The notes under the pieces: model-generated
Databases searched by the model: none
What the model was told of the DNA's origin: nothing
Seen by the model: only the letters and a program-made list of their open reading frames with translations
Shown here: in pieces, positions 22,909 to 36,497 of the stretch
Position numbering within the stretch: position 1 is the first letter of the stretch
Layout of the letters: every line of letters starts with the position of its first letter
Translations under genes and position numbers: made by a program
Origin: Brachyhypopomus gauderio
Taxonomy: Eukaryota > Chordata > Actinopteri > Gymnotiformes > Hypopomidae
Direction: 5' to 3'
Length of the DNA: 64,000 nt
Assembly (NCBI RefSeq): GCF_052324685.1
Contig: NC_135220.1
Location: forward strand, 1,625,980 to 1,689,979

Positions 22909-25102
22909 GCGCATACACTCGTGTGTATATATATACACACACGCTTCGTATAATGATCACATTTGTATCTTTATATGCTAGTGACATTTTACAGCATGAC
23001 ATTTATGGAACAGTGTGTAATGTAGACTGCCTAATGTGCGTCTATGCAGCAAATCAAGTTTACGCCAAATAGTTCTCTTGAAGGAAGTCAGCATAGATTT
23101 TGAATAATACATTTATTCTTGCTATGTACTGTATACAACATTTCTAACCGCAGCATGTGATCATACTACCCCATTCACTACGAACTACAGCCTGAAACGC
23201 CAGGTTTGGAGAAGAGCATAGACTCTATGGTATGTAACATCTGATTGGATAAGCAAAGATAATTGAGGGGCGGGGCTACGCCTGCCGTTGGCGTGATTCA
23301 GGTGGCTTACAGAACATCAAATCTTTTAGATAATATGTATCCATCTGCCACGTCTATCAACAGGATGATTCTATTGACTATCTTCACAACCGTCAAAATA
23401 AAATTATTTTAACAATTATGAAGATGAATTACCATTTTTTATTCTATCAATTATTCTTCGTAATACAGTGATCCAGTGACTTAAACTATTACATTTTGTA
23501 GTGTTAATACTATAATTTGAAGTATTCTTGTATTCCAAACTAACGCTTTGGCTTTTTCAGCTTTGTCTTATGCCCATCTTGACATAGTGCACATGAAACA
23601 AAGGCTACAGTGCAGAAATTACTGTAATCCGATTTAACACAAATACAGCCTGAACTAAGTGTTTATTTTCATATATATAAACCATTAGACCTAAATGACC
23701 TCTGAAGGTCATTTATTGTTCACATTTCTGCAACTAGTGTTTCTAAGCTATTTCGAAATCCCTCCTCTAAATGTTTTTTGTGTAATTAATAAATTATTAC
23801 AAAAATGAATAAACAACCAGCTACATTTTTAATGGCTTAACCCATGTTTGCAATCGTCAATAGATTTCGGTACATTTTAGAAGTTTTCCTAAATATAACT
23901 CAGAATTACATTGGACTTACGTTATGGCGATAAGATGGGAAATGTTACGATAAACTAATGATGCATTATACATGTTGTCCACAAGGGGGTGTAAAACGTT
24001 AAACACAGCAAGGTTAACCAACCCAGACAAAATTCAGGGCCAAAATGCTTGTATCACTTTAGGATTATAATATTGGACTATAGAATATAGACCTAGTTTA
24101 AACATTTATAATTAATAGTTTGGACAAAACGATACAGACTAGACATATATCTCAACTCAGAAGATCAACAAAGTATAAAATAACTAATACATTTTTATGT
24201 TCAAATATCAAACATTACCTTTAAAAATCACAATCACTTTGGTGATATTACATTTATTTTTCAGCCCAAATGATTGTTCTTAAAGATGAGAGATATTTTA
24301 TTTGGTCTTGTTTTGTTGAAACTGAAGAAATAAAGCTGAAACAAAGGTTGAATTCATAATCTTTATTCATAAAGCCCCAAACAGGAATGGCTGAAAGATC
24401 ACCCGATTTGCATTGGGCTAGCTCTGAATTTATTCTCAGCAACATGACATGTAAATATTTTACAAGTGCACTGTTATTATTTAAACCCTTTGTTCTTGCT
24501 GTACTAAAAACTGGCCTGCCAGTTACACCGATTCCAGATTGAGTCATTAAAAGTGTGACACTTTTAGCATGATACTTTAACATTGAGCATCATGTCAATG
24601 TAACACAATTAGGTTAATTTTGTGACAAAATGTATTAGAATTCCCATGGAATATAAGCATACAATTCATCATCAAAAATGCTGGTTGTTACTTATTAGTC
24701 TGGAGAACAAGTGTCATAAAAAGACACAATATCAATAGATTATTTATCATAACTTGAACATGTGTATATATATTATACAATCAAATATATAAAAATAAAT
24801 AGTTTTGCTCTATGAAATATGTTCTCTTTTGTATAAAATATTTTCTTTGAAATTCACACTAGTATGTGCCATAGTTGAATAATTGTTTTGTTATACCGTG
24901 TGCTTCACGTGTATGCCTGACCACAGCAAAAAATAATCTAATTATATAGTAAAAGAAATTAACAATGCCATATTACATATATGAATAGTTTTATCATTGC
25001 TTTTGTCATTCATATGGATTTTTTCTGTGAGTTGGTTTATTTGGTTAGGACTTGACGACCTCACAGACAGCTGGCATTGGTGTATGCTTTCTTAAGTTTT
25101 TA
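22111..25102. other. Intergenic region between kmt2d and dhh
   Basis: AT-rich and without a supportable gene. It holds a (TA)n tract at 22837-22905. RHEBL1, which sits between KMT2D and DHH in human, is not visible: I found none of the Ras G-box motifs. AATAAA on the minus strand at about 24362-24367 could be a distal dhh polyadenylation signal. Confidence 0.6.
22837..22905. repeat. (TA)n microsatellite with flanking TG/CA palindrome
   Basis: About 34 uninterrupted TA dinucleotides, followed by CACGCGCATACACTCGTGTG and a second short TATA run. Open frames made of Ile-Tyr repeats on both strands are products of this tract. Perfect TA tracts are prone to cruciform formation and length change. 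Confidence 0.95.
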
Positions 25103-25926
25103 TTAATAAAACTTCTGAGGGTTTAAAAACATCTGACCAAACGTGTGTAGAATCCTTGCATACCAATAAACCCCTACTTGTGATCCATCCATACAATCAA
25201 AATATTGTTTGAATGCACGTTTGTTCAAACTTGTGTTGTTTATTTTGTTTATTGTGCTGTAAACACCACTAATGTTATGCTTCACATTAATATATCCTCC
25301 AGAGGGAATTGGACAAGTGATACAAGCTCTGTGAACCCTCACCCCATATTGCTTATTTGTTGTCTCTGAGTTCTCGTCCACAAACAACTGAACTAATCCA
25401 AAGAGGAAGCGAAGAGGCCCAAGTGCCCAGTGTGCAAGTCCGTGATCCTCGATCGATGCGTAGCTGGACGCCAACACACCATCCACAAACAGGTTGCCAT
25501 GTTCGGTCAGTGGAGCATAAACCCCAATTCTCTCCTCCTGTGAAACCGAGACTATTCTGGACGGACGCACGCCGCCGTCCCTTTCAGAAATCAGAACGTA
25601 GTCTCCCATCTTGACCCGACTTGCAAAGCCGGCGTGGTACTCATTATGGTGCAGTTTGCTGTTGGAAGCCACAAATATGAGGTGGTTGGGGGTAAGCGCG
25701 AGGTGTTGCCCATCTTCTGTGCCGAGAATCAGGAAGTTGGACCTGCTCTCGGGGTCCAGATGCAGGAACAGGAGCACGCGACTGAAAACCCTCTCACCCA
25801 GCTCGGACAAGGCAAGCACGGCGTCTCCGGGGCACAGACACGACATGGGCTTGTGCAAGCCTCCAGCCAGCGTCACCACTCCTGACGCTGAGAAGCAGCC
25901 CCCTTTCTCCACTGCGACAGAGTGAT
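25103..25926 (-). CDS. dhh: dhh exon 3: autoprocessing Hint domain and C-terminal tail
   Basis: Encodes residues 192-465. Cleavage Cys at GGCFS, then [28 protein letters not shown] and [19 protein letters not shown] are all present, so intein-like cleavage and cholesterol transfer should be intact. After [12 protein letters not shown] there is a stretch of about 60 residues rich in Asn, Ile and Lys before the shared ending [12 protein letters not shown] (human GMHWYSRLLYRL). That stretch is AT-richer than the rest of the exon and I find no equivalent in my memory of human DHH. Confidence 0.9.
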
Positions 25927-28632
25927 CTGTGAAATGAAGTGACGGAGAGCAGCGTTAGGAGTTCACAACGCTTGCCATACTCCATTGTTAAAGCAGCTAT
26001 AATCACATTCACAGGGAGGTCTTAATGAGATTTACCGGCTTTGACAGAACAGTGCACGTGATGCTTGGACTCGTAGTACACCCAGTCGAACCCGGCTTCC
26101 ACAGCCAACTGAGCAAGGAGGCCATACTTTTTGATATCCCTGTCCGAGGTGGTAATGTCAACGGCACGACCCTCATAATGCAGAGAGCCGGGCGGGTGGT
26201 TGTCGTCCTCGTCCCAAGCTTCAGTTACTCGTAGGCGAACACCTGGCCATTGGTTCATGACTGCGATGGACAGCTTGTTTAGGCAGTCCTTACACCGCTG
26301 CCCACGCAAGACAAAGAACAGAGGAATAGAGAGAATTAGCTTGAACCAAAATAGAGGTATGACTCCAGCAGATTTCCATACCCTAGAGAGGGACCGTATG
26401 ACCAAAACGCACGCGACTCTTGACCTGGGTGGTTTTACCTTCCCTTTCCACATTCGCTCATTCTGAAAGAAGGCTGAACAACACACCATTGTGTTGTCCT
26501 TCTGCCTGGGTTTTTGTTCAATGGTTGATATCAGCAAATTTTTGTCTGTACATGCTCCTCTGATAAAGGCCATTGCCACCCCCTTTCCGAAAAAGGCCTC
26601 CAACAATCAGAACAAAGCTACTGTAACTAATCTCCAACATTCTTTGGCCATTTCAGCTATGTAAGAGAGCAAATTCAAGGTCAATTCTCTTTCCCACAAG
26701 ATAGTGATATTTTCACACAGTCTTTTCTTACACTGTTAGTCAAATTGTTCTGTCATTATAGTATCTGTACTGCCTGCCATGTGTTCCACCCACAAAACTA
26801 TGGTTTCACTTCTCAGTGCTGCAGATAATGCAGTATATAATGAAAAATGTGGATTTTCATGGGAAATGCGACGTTGTAGATTAGAGTATATTGAAACCAT
26901 TGATAAGGACTGAGAATGAGCGATGGAGAGAGACAGGAGGTCTAGGAAAGGCAAGAGAAGAAGAAAAGGGCAAGACCCAGACCGAGGGAGAGGGCAGACT
27001 GGTGGAATGTTTGGGCATGCGTTTGGGAATGTGACAGAAAAAGTGAGAAATCAAGTAGGGCAAAAAACAAACCAGGGGCATTTTTCTCGCAGTGCGGTCT
27101 GACAGAGGCGTTTCATTGTCAGAACTACAATAGAGGCTTTTCCACCACCGCCATTACTTCAGCAGGCGGGAATTCTGTAAAGGCGACCCGGCAGAACCCT
27201 CCAAAACATGCACAAAGGATGTCTTTCAGAGAGGGGACATACATACATACACATACACCAACTCCCAGTCTTGGCATCATAAAGAGATCTATGACTCAGC
27301 TGGATATGTATCACGTGTAATCAAACAGATTAGATATCCTTAATATCTTAAACCAACTTCACACAATGTGGTGGACCAAGATGATGTGTGCAGTCCAAAG
27401 AATGATTCTGTGATTCCTATCTTGTCATTTTTTCCCCCTCATTTCTTATGTTTTGTGAATTGTTTGGTTCCAGGTGGGCCTCGTTACATTGTTGCAAATG
27501 TGTTTGATGTATGATATTGAGGCGACAATGAATCATATATTTCTCTTTGTACACCTGATTGCTTTGCAAAAGAATTTGGAGGATCAATTTCAGGCATTGA
27601 CAATTAACCATTTAATTAAGTGTTATAACAATGCTCAAAATGTTGACAATTCTTGTCTGTTATTTGAAGGTGATTAATAATAAGATAAGAATATCTATTT
27701 GCAGCCTTTCCCAAATTGTCTGAATTGTTTTGAATTATGCTCAAAGTGTTTTGCGGGCATATCTGCCTTGATCCTTTAACAAAACGTGCACAGACAAAAG
27801 GGAAACATGAGTGTAGTAATCATAGCCTGGTTAAACATTGTTAAACATAAAGGATTGTTACTTTGTTAATCCCCCTTTTGGTTATTAGATGAAAGCCTGA
27901 TGAGTTATAAAAATATCCAAATTGTCTATAAAGTACCAGAATCATCATTGTTTGGAGTGTTACTTTGCTATCCTGTTACCTAATTTTGCTATCATGTTTC
28001 TTAATTAACATCAGTGTGGGCCTTCAACATACAATGGCTCAAGTGTTGAAATTTCACTATCTGTCCCAGAGAAACAGTGGATATCAATGCACATTTTGCA
28101 CCTTTTTCAAAGAATATTCCAGCAGTCCAATAAGGATGATGAATAAATCCGGGGTTTTCCTCACTGTTTCACTGATGATGAATAGCACACAGTATTGCAT
28201 TGAGAAAGCTGTGGTGGGTCTGCTAAAATCATGAAATAAGCACATTTTACATGGCATGGAGTTAAATACAGCGTCCTGTTATTTTTAACAAAAGTAACCC
28301 ATTACACAGGATTCCATTACCTTGGTCATGAATCGGTCTGCTTCGGTGCGTTCCTCGTCTTTGAAGTCAATGTCAGGGTTGTAGTTGCACACAAGTTCAT
28401 TGAAGCGTTCAGAGTTGCGCGCTATCTTCCCCTCCGCTCGTCCGCTCGCGCCCAAGTTATTTTCTGAGATACTGGGAACGTATTGCCTGTAAGCCAGTGG
28501 AGTCAGTCTGCGCTGCCTGGGGCGGCTACCGTAGCCTGGTCCCGGCCCGCAACCATGGACCAACAGCCATGTGTATGTGCACGCTGCCAGCAGGCCGAAC
28601 CGTGCCAACCTTAACCACGGAGCCAACGTCAT
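25103..28632 (-). CDS. dhh: dhh, desert hedgehog morphogen, 3 exons, 465 aa
   Basis: Secreted signal of the Patched/Smoothened pathway; in vertebrates DHH acts in gonad (Sertoli-Leydig) and peripheral nerve sheath. Exons 28632-28321, 26297-26036 and 25926-25103; the 262-nt middle exon is the family's usual size and the total is 466 codons with the stop. Residues 1-27 are a signal peptide (hydrophobic [14 protein letters not shown]). C28 begins CGPGPGYG, the palmitoylated N-terminus. The signalling domain has [17 protein letters not shown] and [13 protein letters not shown] with the zinc ligands His, Asp and His. The processing site is G201-C202-F203 (GGCFS); the Hint domain has LTPNHLIF, the conserved Thr/His pair. 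DHH is chosen over SHH/IHH by the neighbours and by [17 protein letters not shown]. The start is the Met just before the signal peptide; upstream in-frame Mets would spoil it. Confidence 0.95.
26298..28320 (-). other. dhh: dhh intron 1
   Basis: About 2.0 kb with no supportable coding region. Donor GTAATG at 28320-28319 and acceptor GGGCAG at 26299-26298 give the canonical hedgehog exon 1/exon 2 junction. The interior is AT-rich unique-looking sequence; I recognise no repeat family. Confidence 0.75.
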
Positions 28633-28996
28633 TGACGCGTGTTTAGTGTGCCAAGGATCAGCGACCCACGAAGTACGCAGCGCGGTCGTAGCTCCGAGCA
28701 CCTGCTGGCATTTCAGCACGACCGAGTTTTTCCACGTCCATATCACGATCCCGAATTAGTATGGATGCTCTCGAGGGCTGGGGTTGTAAATCATTGACCT
28801 GAACTAATTATGTGCCCGATCACATTTTCACCGGTGCATACAAGCATGAAACGGCATAACCGCATGGTTCAGAAAGATATCATCCGACCATTGACAAAAG
28901 TATTATTTTACAGCAAAATAAAGCGGAATATGTCATTTAAGAAGCATTAGAGTTATAGAAGCTAACAAGAGAACACGGAAACTCTCCAGTAGTCGC

Positions 28997-29004
28997 TATT
29001 TATA
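28997..29004 (-). promoter_or_regulatory. dhh: Candidate TATA box for dhh
   Basis: The minus strand reads ATATAAATAG about 370 nt upstream of the dhh start codon. If used, transcription would begin near 28970 and give a 5' UTR of about 340 nt. Seen motif, inferred role. Confidence 0.35.
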
Positions 29005-32000
29005 TCTCATGTTGACAATAGGTCAGACACTAGACTGACTGCTATCTCTTTATCCTTGACTGATGGGCACAGCAACAGGTGTTTCACCCCATCATCCCTT
29101 CATCTCTCCACCTTGGACAGCTCCACACACAACAACGACTCCTCACGTTTAACGTGCCACATCCTTTAGAATTACCGGACTAATGAACACGCTCGTGCTT
29201 CATTTAATTCCCTTGGTCCTCGAGTGATACTTCCAACGTGTCCAAGTGCGCTTCTGTCCTCCCGGTTTCGTACTGAGCGCCTTTTAACAGCTTGGCTGTG
29301 ATCATTGAGTAGTGTACTGGTGAGCGGACAGGACTGCCCTCCCTTCCTGCGCGCTCGGATGGAGACAGTAGCGCTCACGCCTTCGCTTCTCACGCAGCAC
29401 GACTCACGCTCCGCTCCTTCCACCAAACTCATACGGGACGTGAATGAAAAAGAAAAAGGTGAGATCCGTTTGAATTCCCCGGCGCTCCATTATCATGAAA
29501 TGGATCAGTGTGTTACGTTGTTTTAACAGACAACAGATTACAGCTGAGCGGTCCAGCCTGTGTGTAGGTATTTTGTACTGTACATGGACTTGGAATAGCG
29601 CCTTGTAGATAAAAATAAAAGGTCAGTGACATCAAGCTTCTCGTCAAAGAGGCGTAGTTTCTAAAACCTTCTGTCTTTACTGATTTCCTTTGTTTGCCCC
29701 TGACCCAACAGAAGCTACAACACACGTGGCTGTGTACACGAAGACCTCGACGGGGCGGGGAACCCATTTGAAAACATGTATTTTTACCCACGTAAGAACA
29801 ATGGCTTGATTTGAGATGACAATAAAAAAATGAACAGTTAATGTCACGAAATGAATGAGATATGGAAGAAAAATAAAGAGCAACGAAATATTGCAGCTAT
29901 TTCCGCTGACCTACAATATGCGTCCAGAACTTTGACAACTAAGATAATTCGTTTAGGCACAAAATGACAGACAGGGCAAAGGTTAAGGAATGCCCCCGAA
30001 TGTCCTCAGGAAAACACTGTTTTACTGTCCACTGTATGCGTTTTTTTTTCTTTTCTTTCTTTTTTTTGAATACCGTACAGGACATTACTGTATCACCAGA
30101 GAGCACAAGCAAAGAACCTGAGGGCAGTTGACATAAATGAAAATGATCAATACATGTCGACATTTTTAATGTGTGAAATATTATTAATAGTTATATTCAA
30201 GCAAGATCAAAAAATATTATTCCTTCATAATTAATTATTCAATTATGTGAGAAGTCTCACCTTCATCAACGTCATCGTTGAATCAGCCCTTGAATTTCAG
30301 AGAAGGTGGATAATGTTTTATGTATAATTCAATATCAAATGAAGTGGTTTCATATGGTTTGGTTTAATAATGTCATATAAAAGTGCTTTCACTGATCATG
30401 GTGCGTGTCTCCAGTTAGATTAAGGTTAACTTTTTTCACCTTTGAACTATACACTATATCCTGGCATAATTAAAACAGCATCAATTTAAACTACTCATAA
30501 CTACTCATACATAGAGTGTTTCTGGCATAAATGCAGATCTATGATGTGAGCACACAGCTGTGTGGTTCTCCTGATAACGGCTTCACATTTTTCTATAAAA
30601 ACACGAATACTGCATATGTACATAAAATATGTATAAAGTTGTATGTTTCCTAAGTTCAGTCAAACATTACGGATTTTAAAAATAGCAACATATAAAGGGA
30701 GCAGCGTGATGAAAACGTGCGTTCTTCCAGAAGGAAGTGGAGAACTTGCTGCTATTCAACATGAAAGGGAGGCTTATGGCACAGCCGCACCATGAACACA
30801 AACATGCGTTTTTTTTAACGGAGTAATTGGTATTAGTTTGTACTTCTGTCTCCCTGGTCGCCACTTTTTGGCTCTTAACCTCCCCACGTTGCAGGATGGG
30901 AGTTTTTAGCGCCATGAATGGTTGCCTTTCCTGAGCAACTATGGCAGAGAAAACGAGATCTTGACGAGATCTTTCCTGCTGGAGTCACTCTTTGTTCTGC
31001 ATCACAGCGGGGCCCTACGGCCGCACCTGGGCCCCAGAATAGCACCGCGCCGCTGAGATCATGGCTCTGCGCTCAGCTCCAGTAAAATTAGATGCTGAGT
31101 CATTTGTAAAGCTCCTCATTCCGCTGCTTTGCAATCGTCTGTCGGGGGGACGTCCATCAGAGAGCACTCAGAGCTGACATTATAGCCATAACACACGACG
31201 TGTTTACCTAACTAAAACATGTTACATTCTCAGAGACTCGGGCAGTTGTAGAGGATGTAAGTTGGGGGGGAAAGAAAAAACACAAAACAAAACAAAATCA
31301 GCTGAATAGACACTCTGCAGAACTGCTGCTTCCTGACAGGGAAGCTGCTGGCAAGGGAGGTCAAGGAGCAAACGGGCCATCCCAACATCTCCCTCACCCC
31401 GTTATCAGGGCAGGAAGAGGCAGGGTGGTGTGACCCTCTGCGCCCCACCAGAGCCGTGCTAAGAGTGACACGGTGTGAGGCAGTGTGCGGGCTCCGACGC
31501 CAAACCCTCCCACCTTAAATAACACGCGGCACGGCGGCCACGAGGCCAGGGATCACGGAAACAGGACGATCCGTCATGGACGTACTTAGACACGTCGCAA
31601 CATACATACTGCAAATACGGCTTATTTTAGATCACACATCACGCGTCTGCTATACAGAGCCGCCTTTCAGCACAAGATTTAGATTTGCCGTAGTGTGATA
31701 GCTGCAATGCTACCAGGGACTGGACAATAGCTAACCAGGGTGGAACTTCCTGGCCCCGAGGCAAGAAGGTCAAAGGTCAGAAGAAGAAAATATACCTCAT
31801 ACCTGTTATCACATTCACCACATATCTAAGACCAATTGTTTTCTCTCAAAACAATATGCTTAAGTTTTTTTTAGCAGTGATGCAATGCATTTCAAAGCCT
31901 CCCTCTGTCTTGCCAGGGCTTAAGCTTTTCAAAATGGTGACAAAAATTTAAACATTGTTCCATTTTTTGGTCATTAACTGCATCTGCTCCTCGTCGCTGA

Positions 32001-33270
32001 CCTATGACGCTTGTGGAATCAAAGCCACTTCCCGAAGGATTGACAGTAAGTGATGGAAGTTACATTGCCTTTCTAAAGCCTTGCCTTTCAACAGTGGCAG
32101 CAATGGGGACGGCGAGAGGCAGTGCGCTCAGGCAGCGTGTGAAGTGAGTGTGTTGTGAGCGTGCTCACAGGGCGCAGGGACCCAGTGGCAGGCGGACAGT
32201 GGGACCCATTATCGTCTGATTAGCACCAAGTCTCGCCTTTTCCTGCCACCAGTCTTCTATTTACCAGCAGGAATAATAGCTCCAAATGCACTTTGGCTCA
32301 CACTTCAAACAAGCAACTGTCAGGAAAGCTAATCTGAGCCCCCCCCCCCACCCCCTTCATTCTTGTGTTTTGACAATAAAGATATCCTATCGTATCCCAT
32401 GAAAGCCTGCCTGTCTCCCGCTTTGTGTGCGATAGGCTAAAATAATTCTGACCAGTCAAATGGTCACAGTTACTCAAACACGGCCGTGTGTGTGTGTCCA
32501 CCCTTATGCACCAAGTTCAGGAAGGGAAATACAATGAATTCGTGATGAGGAACTCCGGCACCCTCACGACAATTTGATCATTAGTTTCCACGTGTTGAAC
32601 TCTAATAAATAAATAAATAATTTACAAGTAGTGAAGAGAAACAAAATGAATTCTTTTGTACGAGCAGATCTTGTGAAGGTCCCGCCTCTTCCTGGAGAAT
32701 GAACCGGGCCTTGTGCCATGGAAGCCAATCAGACAGCAATTGCAGAATCAAAACTATCCTCAATTAAGACACGCAACAAACGAAAACAATAATCAGCGAT
32801 CATAGAGGAGGGAAGGACGCGGCCCGTTTAATCCAGAGAGACAGAACAAGAAAGAAGAGGAGGAAATGAAGACCAGCCCGAGCAGACGGAGGACAGAGAG
32901 GACAAGTGTGCCGTACTGATGGCCGTGCTGATGATGAAGGGACATTATCTGTCTCAGGCGTCCATGCAGGGGAGGGCTGCAGCTGACCCAGAGCTGCACC
33001 TCGTCTACGCTACCGTGTTGACACACCGGGTCGCTGATTAAACGCAGGGCAGTTGAGGGTGGTGGGGTAAGACATGCATGCTGCCATGACACTAAATGAG
33101 GATGCAATCAGAGAAGAGGCGAAGCTTTGAGCAGGGCAGGAAGTTTCCGGAACAGCCATGAGGGGATATGCTCACTCCTGAGGTGGAACGTGGAGATTTA
33201 CTAATTGTTTCTATCGTTGCTTTGTGAGATGTCTTCCTACACACAGAACAAAACAGGCAGTCTTTAGAAA
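29005..33270. other. Intergenic region upstream of dhh and downstream of lmbr1l
   Basis: No supportable gene. Open frames here are short and none has a family resemblance. A C-rich run lies at about 32341-32355. In human this interval is also short, so dhh regulatory elements may be present, but none can be called without comparison. Confidence 0.5.
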
Positions 33271-34016
33271 ACCACACGGAAACACATTTATTCCTTTCTT
33301 CTCAACTCCAGAGTTTTACAAACACTGTAAAATTTAACTGTGGATTTACACCTTACAATTGAAAGTTTTTTGCATTCATTTTTTTTTGTCTTAATAAACT
33401 AAATCAAACATTATTCACATAACTGGGCAGAGATATTATCTCACCATTTTCATAGCTTTTAATTTCGAAGGCACACAACTCAAACTCTACAACCACCCAC
33501 ACTAAGACATGCAACACAAATAACTATAGTGGAAAAGGTGTCCCCATTCTGAAAATAAGCCAAAACCATCTTAAGAAAAGCAAGGTGAAACAATATCACC
33601 AATATAAAAGCTGCACAAGAATCAAAGACCGAGTTGTGTGACTGAGATTCACTGACCCCTTCTGGTCATTACTGGAAGGACATGCTGATACAGCAAATGA
33701 CATTTTTAAAAAAGTGAGTGGATATAAATATTATAAAAAAGATAAACGATTAAATAGACCCAATTGATTAACTGGTCTAAGAGAAAGTGAAAGTGGCATT
33801 ACTGTAAAATTCAAACACTAACATTAATTGAGATATGCTAAGAACTGGAAAATCAACTGTTTTTTTTGTCCTGCAAAGCAGACCAGATGCAAACAAGCCA
33901 TGCAAAGGCCATCTGAATGCATTTGGGAAAAGAAATTACAAAATTCTACATTCACACAGTGTAACATTGCACTTGCTCATATGAATAAACATTCACAGTT
34001 ACCTTGGTCCAAGTCG

Positions 34017-34048
<32 letters not shown>

Positions 34049-34959
34049 CAAATAAAATAAAACACTTGGATTTGAGTGTCAGGTCTGGCTCATAAAGGCA
34101 TCAAATTGTTCTTAAGGCGTACACCAAACTCGGCCGCTGGTGGAAGCCATGCCTCTTTCGTGTCATTTGACACTTCAAACAGATGTACAAAATAAAAGCC
34201 CCCACAAGACTAAACATCACCGTTTGTTCCACTTGATTATCCCCTGGTGCAGACGGCATCCTGCGATGCCGCGGCCGGCGTCTCTGCCCAACCCCCCCCC
34301 CAGTCCCACCTCAGATGAGACGTCCGTCCTTTCGTAGTCGGGACCCATTGGCGAGCAGCAAGGGGACTTTGTGTATGAAGTCTAAAAATAGCAGTGCACG
34401 AGGAGAAAGCGTCGGGGCCCACTGGCTCAGACCTCCCCTCCCCAGTCCGCAGACACGGGGGGGAAAATAGAGAAGGAAATGTTGTTTGTGACGTCATTCT
34501 CCAAAATAGCCCTGGTGGACTGACAAGCGTCAAGAGTCCCACCACTGTAGCCTGTCTGCATTTTTCATTAAGGCATTTAGCTCAGAGTGGGATAACCCAT
34601 GATCCTGAAGGCACAACAGAAGGCAGAAGTCTCCATCTCTCTGTCTTTCATGTCCCCTACACCTAGTATTGGTGATAAAACTGCCCTGAAAGAAAAAAGA
34701 AATCTCCCCGGTAGGTTACGGCAGGCAAGATGTTCTTCAGAAGCAGCTCGGTGGGGCTCAGTCAGACCGCAGGCAGCTGTGGTCGTCCACGAGCACCCCG
34801 CTGGCCGGCTCACTGCCGGGCCGATGGAGCGGAGGCGTGTCGCGGTCGGTCCAACAGGAGGCGGATGTCAAGGGCTTCCACCAGAGAGGCAGCGCTCTTC
34901 AGCTGACAATGTACTACCCAAGGACAATTTGATAAAAATGAAGAAAAAATAATAATAAA
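33271..34959 (-). other. lmbr1l: Probable lmbr1l 3' UTR
   Basis: Follows the TGA at 34962-34960. AATAAA on the minus strand at 33292-33287 is a plausible polyadenylation signal, giving a UTR of about 1.7 kb. A short TATATA run lies at about 34035-34048. An earlier signal could be used instead; transcript data would decide. Confidence 0.35.
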
Positions 34960-36403
34960 TCACTGGATCTTGGAGAGTCCACTGGCCAGCAGGAGTCTGA
35001 AGGGGACAGCAGAGCGGGCCATGGTAAAGGGCAGCCGATGGAGACCTGTGGAAGAGAGGTCAGCAGGTCAGAGCCTTTAGGGGTCAGCAGGTCAGAGCCT
35101 TGATAGCCATTATCTAGATCTGAGGCTAAACTATGGGAGGGGGAAAAAAATGACCTTCAAAAAAAAAAAAAAAAAGAAAAACACATGAAACCAAAACAAC
35201 TCAGCCAGTAAGGGAGACGCCCAATGGGAGACGTCTTGAGAGCAGGTTTGGTCTGCTTAACATTTACTTGGAGCACTGTTGTTTTATAGGAGCGCACCAG
35301 GAGTGTTTCTGGTCTGTGTGCGTGCTCCACAGGGCTGTTTGCACTGGGTGGAGGGTGCGGGCGTGTGTGCTACAGAAGAGGCCTGACTGTGTTCACGACT
35401 CAGGGGTGCCCTTCAGTCGTCTTGTGCTTTCCTGAGAGAATTGTACTCTTTCTATCTGAGGAAGGAGACCAGCCCATAGGGAAACACGACCTGCTTTGGA
35501 AACACCAACTCAGCCCAAGGGCCGCCTCAAAACACAAACAGCCGTGCATATAAACTTCCTTGCACAGAGCAGTCAGGCTGCTACAATGGCACGATGCTAC
35601 TGATATGAATCTCTCCTTCACACTTCATTAAGCGACCTACAAGCTGATCAGGCTCAAACCACTTCATTGAAACAACCTTTCGACCATCTTGAACAACAGA
35701 CAGTGATCGGAAAAGCCGCACAGCCATAGCCAGCATCCTGAGAACCAGGCTGCGAAACTCACCGAAGGCTCGGATGAGTTCCCTCTGTAAAGCCCAGGTG
35801 ACGGCGTTGATGAGACAGGCAGAGGTGAGCCCGGCAAACAGCACGTTGTACAAGAAAACAATGTGGAAGTTACCCAGCCAGTTATAACGACCAAAGTCCC
35901 CCAGCAGGTCAAACCTTGTGATTCCTAAATACAAGAAAAAAAAAAAAAAAAGAACAAGTGATTTTTTTTTCCCTCCCTGAATGTGAATGCATTCTCATGG
36001 CAGCTGCAGATAATAATGGCTTATAAGCGCCCTCTTGTGGCGAGTGGTGGAACCCAAGATTATACTAAACTCCGACTTTCATTGAACACAAAGTAGGACC
36101 TCACCCAGAGTTCTTGAAAAGACAGGAAGAGCAGAGCTCAGCACTAGTAGACACACACAGTTCCCTATAATCTGTAGAGACACACACACGCAAAAACACA
36201 AGGGTTAGAATATTCATGCGAATGAGAGCGTACAGGTACAAGAACGAGTGTGTGAAGCCTCTGTACCTGTGTGAGGGTGGTGTCCTGAGCACGAGGCAGC
36301 ATACTACTGAAAAGAGGAGAACTGTAGAAACCCACCACTGAAGAAACCATCAGGTATCTAAAAGAGAGCATTAAGGGTCCTAACACAGCCTGTGCAGAAG
36401 ATA

Positions 36404-36497
<94 letters not shown>

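Noticed and set aside
22797-23072. Ile-Tyr repeat frames on both strands
   Set aside because: Products of the TA microsatellite.
24254-24583. 109-codon minus-strand frame between kmt2d and dhh
   Set aside because: No recognisable motif and not RHEBL1-like; likely chance in the dhh 3' flank.
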